Position numbers and translations under genes: made by a program. From contig CBFHAI010000089.1 of NCBI GenBank assembly GCA_965653565.1, positions 1 to 9,975 of the forward strand: a stretch of DNA of 9,975 nucleotides, written 5' to 3'. The stretch is from JALCLA01 sp965653565. Lineage in GTDB: Bacteria; Pseudomonadota; Gammaproteobacteria; Xanthomonadales; Xanthomonadaceae. The notes beneath the pieces are model-generated. The model was not told where the DNA came from and searched no databases. It saw only the letters and a program-made list of their open reading frames with translations. Shown in pieces: positions 1 through 5,425 of the stretch. Positions within the stretch are counted from its first letter, which is position 1. Each line of letters opens with the position of its first letter.

Positions 1-143
1 GTCGGCGCGCCGAAGCTCTTCTCGAGCACGACGTTACGGCCCTTCGGGCCGAGGGTGGCCTTGACGGCGTTGGCGAGGATGTTGACGCCGCGGACCATGC
101 GGGCGCGGGCGTCTTCGCTGAAGCGGATTTCTTTGGCTGCCAT
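1..143 (-). CDS. groEL: Chaperonin GroEL (Hsp60), N-terminal fragment
   Basis: GroEL forms the double-ring ATP-driven cytoplasmic chaperonin that folds proteins together with GroES. Only the first 47 codons lie in the window; the rest runs off the left edge, so this is an edge truncation and not a broken gene. The start is MAAKEIRFSEDAR, followed by the conserved A-T-L-G-P-K-G-R-N-V-V-L stretch (residues 29-40), part of the ATP-binding equatorial domain, and E-K-S-F-G-A-P. It matches E. coli GroEL almost residue for residue. The ATG is the complement of 141-143. A GGAG Shine-Dalgarno (complement of 153-156) sits 9 bases upstream. It follows groES on the same strand after an unusually repeat-rich 172-base spacer and is presumably co-transcribed with it under heat-shock control. 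Identification is firm; nothing can be said about the missing part. Confidence 0.97.
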   Translation of the reverse strand, partial: MAAKEIRFSEDARARMVRGVNILANAVKATLGPKGRNVVLEKSFGAP

Positions 144-181
144 TGGATTTAGCTCCGGAGATTTTCGGGTTCGGGGATGTG

Positions 182-289
182 GGGAATCGGGAGTCGGGAA
201 TCGGGAGAAGAGCCGGAGCGGGGTTCGGAGTCGGGTGGATCGGGTCAGCGCGCTACGCGCTTACTCCCGACTCCCGTCTCCCGATTCCC
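182..289. repeat. Inverted pair of GGGARTC heptad arrays in the groES-groEL spacer
   Basis: The left arm (182-207) is a heptad array, GGGAATC-GGGAGTC-GGGAATC-GGGAG. The right arm (264-289) is its reverse complement with 24 of 26 positions matching. The 56-base loop contains a smaller perfect dyad, AGCGCG-CTA-CGCGCT (247-261). Extra degenerate G-runs precede the left arm (167-169 and 173-176), and another CGATTCCC copy follows the right arm (301-308). Each arm has four GGG runs separated by 4 bases, which also fits a G-quadruplex pattern. The repeat lies wholly between the groES stop and the groEL ribosome-binding site, so it is transcribed in the operon mRNA. It resembles REP-type dispersed intergenic repeats that I recall from Xanthomonadales genomes; that family assignment is from memory. 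Confidence 0.85.
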
Positions 290-315
290 GCCGGCGCCTG
301 CGATTCCCGCGCCGA

Positions 316-603
316 TCAACCGAGGATGGCGAAGATGTCGTCTTCGCGAACGACCAGGTATTCGGTGCCGTCGACTTTGACTTCGGTGCCCGAGTACTTG
401 CCGAACAGCACCTTGTCGCCGGCCTTGACCTTCAGCGCGCGCACGGTGCCGTTGTCGAGCGGCTTGCCTTCGCCGACCGCGATGATTTCGCCCTTGATGG
501 GCTTCTCGGTGGCCGAGTCGGGGATCACGATCCCGCCGGCGGACAACTTCTCTTCTTCCATGCGCTTGATGATGACGCGGTCGTGGAGCGGCTTCAGGTT
601 CAT
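316..603 (-). CDS. groES: Co-chaperonin GroES (Hsp10)
   Basis: GroES is the heptameric lid that caps the GroEL cavity in the cytoplasm. The product is 95 residues, the normal bacterial length. It begins MNLKPLHDRVIIKR, and contains the mobile loop around residues 16-35 with the G-G-I-V-I contact segment (23-27) that binds GroEL. It ends E-Y-L-V-V-R-E-D-D-I-F-A-I-L-G. The frame stays open upstream to about 921, but the family start and an AAGAGG Shine-Dalgarno (complement of 610-615) six bases before the ATG fix the start at 603. It is the first gene of the groESL operon. Its upstream DNA holds a CIRCE operator and a sigma32-like promoter, so induction by heat and relief of HrcA repression are both expected. 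Confidence 0.98.
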   Translation of the reverse strand: MNLKPLHDRVIIKRMEEEKLSAGGIVIPDSATEKPIKGEIIAVGEGKPLDNGTVRALKVKAGDKVLFGKYSGTEVKVDGTEYLVVREDDIFAILG

Positions 604-650
604 GTCGTGCCTCTTATGTTGTTGATTACAGAAACTTTTCGTTGGCGTTG

Positions 651-677
651 CTAGCACTCGCCGACGGAGAGTGCCAA
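651..677 (-). promoter_or_regulatory. CIRCE operator (HrcA-binding site)
   Basis: On the plus strand CTAGCACTC and GAGTGCCAA are separated by exactly 9 bases (660-668). The CIRCE consensus is TTAGCACTC-N9-GAGTGCTAA. The inner TAGCACTC and GAGTGC cores are intact and only one base in each arm departs from consensus. The site ends 47 bases before the groES start codon, a standard location. By family knowledge, the HrcA repressor binds here and lowers groESL transcription until heat or misfolded protein titrates GroEL. hrcA itself is not in this window. Confidence 0.93.
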
Positions 678-706
678 ATTTTAGCGACGCGGCGGCCCGG
701 AAGAAA
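678..706 (-). promoter_or_regulatory. Possible housekeeping promoter of groESL abutting CIRCE
   Basis: Read on the minus strand, TAAAAT (complement of 678-683) is a 5-of-6 match to the sigma70 -10 box. TTTCTT (complement of 701-706) lies 17 bases upstream as a poor -35. A start site about 7 bases past the -10 would fall inside CIRCE, which would suit repression by HrcA. The weak -35 makes this tentative. Transcription may come mainly from the sigma32-type promoter further upstream. Confidence 0.4.
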
Positions 707-724
707 GGGGCGCGTGCGAGCCCA

Positions 725-753
725 TCAATGGGGCCGGGACGGCGCGTTTCAAC
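725..753 (-). promoter_or_regulatory. Sigma32-type heat-shock promoter of groESL
   Basis: Read on the minus strand, GTTGAAA (complement of 747-753) is followed after exactly 13 bases by CCCCATTGA (complement of 725-733). The known RpoH consensus is CTTGAAA, a 13-17 base spacer, then CCCCATnTA. The -35 box differs at one position and the CCCCAT core is exact. A start near 718 would give a leader of roughly 115 bases that includes the CIRCE element. Together with CIRCE this implies dual positive (RpoH) and negative (HrcA) control. Confidence 0.75.
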
Positions 754-910
754 CTCCGATCGGCGATCAGAGGCCAAATCGCGTGCAGTTGTCATCGATG
801 CCGGCTTAGACTCGGCACCGTTGCAACCATCTGTCGCCGCCAGGCGGAATCCGCCAGCCGCGTGCCGACCTCGGGGTCGGGGTGACACTACCAATTCCTG
901 GGGGTTTCGC
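754..910 (+). promoter_or_regulatory. Leader and candidate promoter region of the secreted nuclease gene
   Basis: The divergent gap between groES and the nuclease gene is 307 bases (604-910). Its left half holds the groESL control sites; this is the remainder. TAGACT (807-812) could be a -10 box, but no good -35 sits at the right distance: TTGTCA (789-794) is only 12 bases away. The leader then has overlapping dyads, CCGCC-A-GGCGG-AAT-CCGCC (837-855) and GACC-TCGG-GGTC (867-878). A G-run (900-904) six bases before the ATG is the likely ribosome-binding site. I see no gene here. Confidence 0.3.
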
Positions 911-3900
911 ATGTTCGCCATTCACCGGCGTGCGCTGGTCGCGCTCGCGTTTGCTTGTTCCGCTGCAGGCGCGCAAGCGCAGGTTTCGATCTCGAACGGT
1001 TCGTCGGTTACCGAAAACTTCGACACCCTCGCCAGCACCGGCACCACCGGCAGCACGCTTCCCGTCGGTTGGGCCTTCGCGGAAGTCGGCGGCACCGGAC
1101 AGGCCACGTACGGGGTCGACAACGGCACCGCGAACGCCGGCAATACTTATAGCTACGGGCCGACCGGCGATAGCGATCGCGCGTTCGGCTCGCTGATGTC
1201 GGGCAGCGTCACGCCGACCCTCGGTGCGCAGTTGCGCAACGACGGCGCCACGCCGATCACGTCGCTTGAGGTGTCCTACACCGGCGAGCAGTGGCGCCTG
1301 GGCGTCAATCCGCGCACGACCGCGGACGGACTCAATTTCCAGTACAGCACCGACGCCACCTCGCTCAGCAGCGGCAGTTGGACCGATGTCGACGCGCTCG
1401 ATTTCACCGCGCCGATCCTGACCGGCACCGTCGGCGCACTCAATGGCAACGCCGCCGCCAATCGCGTCGTGATCAGCGGCACCATCGCCAGCATCAACGT
1501 GCCGCCGGCCGGTACGTTGTGGGTGCGCTGGGTGGAAATCAATGCGGCTGGCGCCGACGACGGCCTGGCCATCGACGACCTGCGCTTCGGCCAGGCGGTC
1601 GACAATCCGCCGGCGCTCGCAAGCTCGGTGCCCGCCGCCGGTGCGAGCGATGTCGCGGTATCGAGCGCCGTCACCCTGACCTTCAACGAAGCGGTGCAGA
1701 CCGCCGGCAGCTGGTTCGATTTCACCTGCGCGGGCAATCCGATCACCGCGACGGTTTCCGGCAGCGGCGCCGTGCGCACGCTCACGCCCGATGCATCGCT
1801 GCCGTTCGCCAGCCTGTGCGCGATCGAACTGATCGAAGCCAATATCACCGATGTCGACGGCCCGGCCGATGCGCTGGTCGCCGGCGGCGATTTCTCGTTC
1901 ACCACGGCCGCCGATCTGGCACCGACCCTCGCCGGCACCACGCCGGCCGACAACGCCACCGGTGTCGCCGCCGGCGCCACGATCACGCTCAACTTCAGTG
2001 AACCCGTCGGCGTGCCCGCCACACCGGCCGACTGGATCGACGTCACCTGCACCAGCGGCGCGCGCAGCGGCAATATCGCCGGCGGCGGCAGCAGCTACGT
2101 ATTCACGCCGACGACGCTGTTCGCGCCGGGCGACGTGTGCAGCGTGACGCTCGATGCGACCGACATCGTCGATCTCGACGGTGCGCCGCAGTCGCTCACT
2201 GGCAACACGCAATTCGATTTCACGATCGCGCCCGACGATCTGCCGGCCGTCAGCAGCACCTTCCCGATCGATGGCGCGGTAAATGTGGCGGCCGGTTCGA
2301 ACCTGACCGTCGTTTTCAGCGAAGCGGTCACCGTCACGCCGACCGCGTTCACGCTCGAATGCCCGGCCGGCAGCGCACAGACGGTCGGTGCATCGACCGC
2401 GGACCAGATCACCTACACGCTCGATCCGATGCTCGACCTGCCGGCCGACACGGCCTGCGTGCTCGGCATCTTGGCCTCGCAGATCAGCGACGTCGACGGC
2501 ACGCCGGACAATCTGCCGGCGGACGTGACGATCGATTTCATCACCAGCGCAGGCCTCGCCGGCTACTACTCGCGCGTCGATGCCTCCAGCTGCCGCACCT
2601 TGCGCGCGACGCTGCACGGCGTGATCGACGATCACTCGGCGGTGGTGTATTCCGACAACGGCAACGACTGGACGCCGGGCGTGCCGTCGACCTACGACGT
2701 GTGGGAAGTGCTCAATCTGGCGGACGAAGATCCGCTCGATCCGGGCAAGGTGCTCGACATCTACCGCAACGAGAGCTATACCAAGATCGCCGGCGGCACC
2801 GCGGTGTACAACCGCGAACACACCTGGCCGAATTCGCACGGCTTCAACGACGTCGACACGCTCGACGGATTCCCGTTCGCGCCGTACACCGACACGCACA
2901 TGCTGATGGTGTCCAACAGCGTCTACAACACGCGCCGCAGCAATCGTGCCTACGCCACGTGCAATCCGGCGGTCACCGCGACCTGCGAAATCGATGTCAC
3001 GATCTTCAACCCATCGAGCAACGATGGCGGCGGCCCGACGTCGTATCCGGCCGGTGGCGTGCCGACCGATCACAACTGGGTCACGCCGGGCCTCGACGGC
3101 GGTTCGGGCTCGTACGAAGTGTGGGACTACCGCCGCGGCGATGTCGCGCGCGGCATGCTCTACATGGACGTGCGCTACGAAGGCGGAACCAATTCGCGCA
3201 ATGCGCAGCGCGAGACCGATCTGATCCTCACCGACAACCGCGCGCAGATCGTCGCGACGGCCAACGAAGTGTTCCAGACCGTCGGCTACTCCGGGCTGCT
3301 CACGCCGCTGCTCAATTGGGCTTCGCAGGATCTGCCGACGGCGCGCGAAGGTATCCGCAACGACGTGATCGAAAGCGTGCAGGGCAACCGCAATCCGTTC
3401 GTCGACCATCCCGAGTGGATCGCGATCGCTTTCGCTTCGCCTTGCAACGGCCCGGTGGTGGTCGCGGTGGATGACGACTTCAGCGTCAACCAGGACAACC
3501 AGCTCACCGCCGCCGCGCCCGGCGTGCTGCGCGACGATCACAACGCCGCCAACAAGAACGGCCAGGGCATGACGGCCTCGATCGTGGTGCCGGCCGCCAA
3601 CGGCACGGCGACGATCACCAATGCCGCGACCGGCGCCTTCACCTACCTGCCGGCGGCCGGTTTCTGCGGCAGCGACAGCTTCACCTACCAGGCCAGCAAC
3701 GGCTCGGTGAGCGACCAGGGCGTGGCTTACATCGACGTGGTGTGCACCGGCGTTTCGACGCCGCCGGTGGCCGTCGCGGATTCGTTCAACGTGACCGAAG
3801 ACAGCGGCGCCAACCCGCTCGCCGTGCTGCTCAACGACACCGATGTCGATGGCGGCGCCAAGTTCGTGCAATCGGTGACGCAGCCGATCGGCGGCGTGGC

Positions 3901-4933
3901 GGCGGTGGGCATGGGCGGCGCCAACGCCACGTTCACGCCGAACGCGAACTTCTGCGCCTCGACCAGCTTCACCTACGCCTTGAATGGCGGCTCGAGCACG
4001 ACGGTGTCGATCAGCATGACCTGCGTCAACGACGCGCCGGTGGCGAACGATGCGACCTTCGGCATCGCCGAGAACAGCGTTGCCGCCACGGCGGTCGGCC
4101 AGGTGGTCGCCACCGATGTCGATGCGAGCAGCGTGCTGTCCTTCTCGATCACCGGCGGCAACACCGGTGGCGCGTTCGCGATTTCGGGCAGCGGTGCGAT
4201 CACGGTGGCGAATGCGGCGGCGCTGGATTTCGAAACCACGCCGTCGTTCTCGCTGGTGGTCACCGTCAGCGACAACGGCTCGCCCGTCGGCAGCGATACG
4301 GCAGCGATCACGGTGAATCTGAGCAATGTCGATGAAGGTTCGGCGATCGCCAACGACGACAACGCGACGGTGAACGAAGACGCGGTGTCGGTCGCGATCG
4401 ACGTGCTTGCCAACGACACGGCCGATCCGGACGGCGGCGCGCCTTCGGTGATCGGCGTGTCGACCGCGCAGCACGGCACGGTGGCGTTCACTGCGGCCGG
4501 CGTCAGCTACACACCGACCGCGAATTATTGCGGCGCCGACAGCTTCACCTACACCCTCACCGGCGGCGACACTGCGACGGTGTCGGTGACGGTGACCTGC
4601 ATCGGCGATGCGCCGGTCACGATCGCCACGCTGCCCGACCGGGAAGGTCGCGAAGGCGAGACGATCGCCGGCTTCAATGTCGCGGCGGCCTTCAGCAGCG
4701 ATGCACCGCTGCAATATTCGGCTACCAATCTACCGGCCGGTCTGACGCTCGATCCGGCCACCGGAGCCGTCACCGGCACACCGGCCGCCGGCAGTTCCGC
4801 CACCAGCCCGTACACGGTGACGATCACGGCCGACAACGGCACCGCCCCGGCCGCCACGCAGATTTTCATCTTCACCATCCTGCCGGCGGTGGTGTTGCCG
4901 GATCACATTTTCGGCAACGGATTCGAAGACTGA
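911..4933 (+). CDS. Secreted multidomain endonuclease I-family nuclease with Ig-like/cadherin-like repeats
   Basis: A 1340-residue exported protein with a nonspecific-nuclease core. Residues 1-23 are a Sec signal peptide ending A-Q-A. Residues 24-230 are a beta-rich region of the E-N-F-D-T-L-A type found in secreted bacterial proteins. Three SbsA/Big_5-like Ig domains follow (about 231-334, 335-440, 442-548). The endonuclease I (EndA/NucM, PF04231) domain spans about 551-840. It carries Y-N-R-E-H-T-W-P-N-S (633-642, His637 probably catalytic), G-D-V-A-R-G-M-L-Y-M-D (743-753) and N-R-N-P-F-V-D-H-P-E-W (826-836). After it come Big_9-type repeats (about 850-945, 951-1038), a cadherin-like repeat (1041-1140), another Big_9 (1145-1230), a He_PIG-like domain (1233-1327), and the tail D-H-I-F-G-N-G-F-E-D (1331-1340). 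Known family members are Mg-dependent nucleases of the beta-beta-alpha-Me fold. Extracellular DNA/RNA degradation for nutrition or biofilm turnover is inferred. The frame is open upstream to 671, but the signal peptide supports the ATG at 911. Confidence 0.9.
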   Translation: MFAIHRRALVALAFACSAAGAQAQVSISNGSSVTENFDTLASTGTTGSTLPVGWAFAEVGGTGQATYGVDNGTANAGNTYSYGPTGDSDRAFGSLMSGSVTPTLGAQLRNDGATPITSLEVSYTGEQWRLGVNPRTTADGLNFQYSTDATSLSSGSWTDVDALDFTAPILTGTVGALNGNAAANRVVISGTIASINVPPAGTLWVRWVEINAAGADDGLAIDDLRFGQAVDNPPALASSVPAAGASDVAVSSAVTLTFNEAVQTAGSWFDFTCAGNPITATVSGSGAVRTLTPDASLPFASLCAIELIEANITDVDGPADALVAGGDFSFTTAADLAPTLAGTTPADNATGVAAGATITLNFSEPVGVPATPADWIDVTCTSGARSGNIAGGGSSYVFTPTTLFAPGDVCSVTLDATDIVDLDGAPQSLTGNTQFDFTIAPDDLPAVSSTFPIDGAVNVAAGSNLTVVFSEAVTVTPTAFTLECPAGSAQTVGASTADQITYTLDPMLDLPADTACVLGILASQISDVDGTPDNLPADVTIDFITSAGLAGYYSRVDASSCRTLRATLHGVIDDHSAVVYSDNGNDWTPGVPSTYDVWEVLNLADEDPLDPGKVLDIYRNESYTKIAGGTAVYNREHTWPNSHGFNDVDTLDGFPFAPYTDTHMLMVSNSVYNTRRSNRAYATCNPAVTATCEIDVTIFNPSSNDGGGPTSYPAGGVPTDHNWVTPGLDGGSGSYEVWDYRRGDVARGMLYMDVRYEGGTNSRNAQRETDLILTDNRAQIVATANEVFQTVGYSGLLTPLLNWASQDLPTAREGIRNDVIESVQGNRNPFVDHPEWIAIAFASPCNGPVVVAVDDDFSVNQDNQLTAAAPGVLRDDHNAANKNGQGMTASIVVPAANGTATITNAATGAFTYLPAAGFCGSDSFTYQASNGSVSDQGVAYIDVVCTGVSTPPVAVADSFNVTEDSGANPLAVLLNDTDVDGGAKFVQSVTQPIGGVAAVGMGGANATFTPNANFCASTSFTYALNGGSSTTVSISMTCVNDAPVANDATFGIAENSVAATAVGQVVATDVDASSVLSFSITGGNTGGAFAISGSGAITVANAAALDFETTPSFSLVVTVSDNGSPVGSDTAAITVNLSNVDEGSAIANDDNATVNEDAVSVAIDVLANDTADPDGGAPSVIGVSTAQHGTVAFTAAGVSYTPTANYCGADSFTYTLTGGDTATVSVTVTCIGDAPVTIATLPDREGREGETIAGFNVAAAFSSDAPLQYSATNLPAGLTLDPATGAVTGTPAAGSSATSPYTVTITADNGTAPAATQIFIFTILPAVVLPDHIFGNGFED

Positions 4934-4957
4934 CCGGCGAGTCGCATGCGACAGACC

Positions 4958-4989
4958 AGGAATCGGCGCTTCGGCGCCGATTCCTTTTT
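4958..4989 (+). terminator. Rho-independent terminator with UUCG tetraloop
   Basis: A perfect 12-bp stem, AGGAATCGGCGC (4958-4969) with GCGCCGATTCCT (4974-4985), is capped by the stable C(UUCG)G tetraloop (4970-4973) and runs into five T residues (4985-4989). It starts 24 bases after the nuclease stop codon. The T-tract is on the plus strand only, so it acts on plus-strand transcription. It separates the nuclease gene from cutA. Confidence 0.93.
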
Positions 4990-5053
4990 GCGGCGATCCA
5001 ATCGCGTGCGCTCACTTCGAGGCTTTGGCGGGCGGACCGGACGCCGGCGACTC

Positions 5054-5062
5054 TGCTAGGCT
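5054..5062 (+). promoter_or_regulatory. Candidate extended -10 promoter for cutA-dsbD-tlpA
   Basis: TGC-TAGGCT (5054-5062) fits the extended -10 form TGn-TAnnnT. It sits 28 bases before the cutA GTG start and just after the terminator of the preceding gene, where a new promoter is needed. No good -35 box is visible 16-18 bases upstream, which extended -10 promoters can tolerate. The call is positional as much as sequence-based. Confidence 0.35.
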
Positions 5063-5090
5063 GCGCCGCCGTTGTCCGTGCGGGAATGAC

Positions 5091-5420
5091 GTGAGCGCGC
5101 TGATCGTTTTTTGCACCTGTCCGGATGTCGCGAGCGCCGAGCGCATCGCCACCGCGCTCGTCGAGCAACGACTCGCCGCCTGCGTGAGCCGCCTGCCGGG
5201 CGTCGTCTCGATCTATCGCTGGGAAGGCGCCATCGAGCGCGCCGAGGAAGTGCAGTTGCTGATCAAGACCACAGCCGGCGCCTTCGATGCGCTCAAGCGA
5301 GCGGTGCTCGCGCTGCATCCGTACGAACTCCCGGAGCTGCTCGCGGTCGAAGCGGCCGCCGGACTTCAGCCTTACCTCGACTGGATCGGCGCCTCCACCT
5401 CTCCCTCCGCCGCCTCGTGA
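5091..5420 (+). CDS. cutA: Divalent-cation tolerance protein CutA
   Basis: A 109-residue member of the CutA1 family, small trimeric PII-like proteins linked to copper and divalent-cation tolerance. Their exact biochemical role is not settled. Family signatures visible are F-C-T-C-P-D (7-12), the helix A-E-R-I-A-T-A-L-V-E-Q-R-L-A-A-C-V, I-Y-R-W-E-G-A-I-E (41-49), L-L-I-K-T, and H-P-Y-E-L-P-E (76-82). The GTG at 5091 is preferred: it puts V/M-S-A-L-I-V at the normal N-terminus and has a GGGA motif 5 bases upstream. A frame-matched ATG at 5025 would add 22 residues with no family similarity. The stop lies 5 bases before the dsbD ATG. cutA next to dsbD is a known arrangement; in E. coli dsbD was once named cutA2/dipZ. 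Confidence 0.95.
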   Translation: MSALIVFCTCPDVASAERIATALVEQRLAACVSRLPGVVSIYRWEGAIERAEEVQLLIKTTAGAFDALKRAVLALHPYELPELLAVEAAAGLQPYLDWIGASTSPSAAS

Positions 5421-5425
5421 GCTGC

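Noticed and set aside
55..654. Plus-strand open frames across groEL, groES and the spacer
   Set aside because: They run antisense to two firmly identified chaperonin genes and through the repeat; no coding signature of their own is visible.
671..910. In-frame upstream extension of the nuclease gene by 80 codons
   Set aside because: The extension overlaps the CIRCE and groESL promoter sites and lacks family similarity. The ATG at 911 begins a proper signal peptide and has a G-rich ribosome-binding site.
604..921. Upstream extension of groES by a further 106 codons
   Set aside because: GroES is 95-97 residues in bacteria, MNLKPLHDR is the family start, and the extension would cover the operator and promoters.
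914..979. Lipoprotein reading of the nuclease signal peptide because of Cys16
   Set aside because: The residues before Cys16 (A-F-A) do not form a lipobox, whereas A-Q-A at 21-23 is a good signal peptidase I site.
806..4714. A very long open frame on the minus strand opposite the secreted nuclease gene
   Set aside because: Its translation is Arg/His/Ala/Gly-rich low-complexity sequence with no recognisable domain. It is the expected shadow of high-GC codon use in the plus-strand gene, which has a signal peptide and clear domains.
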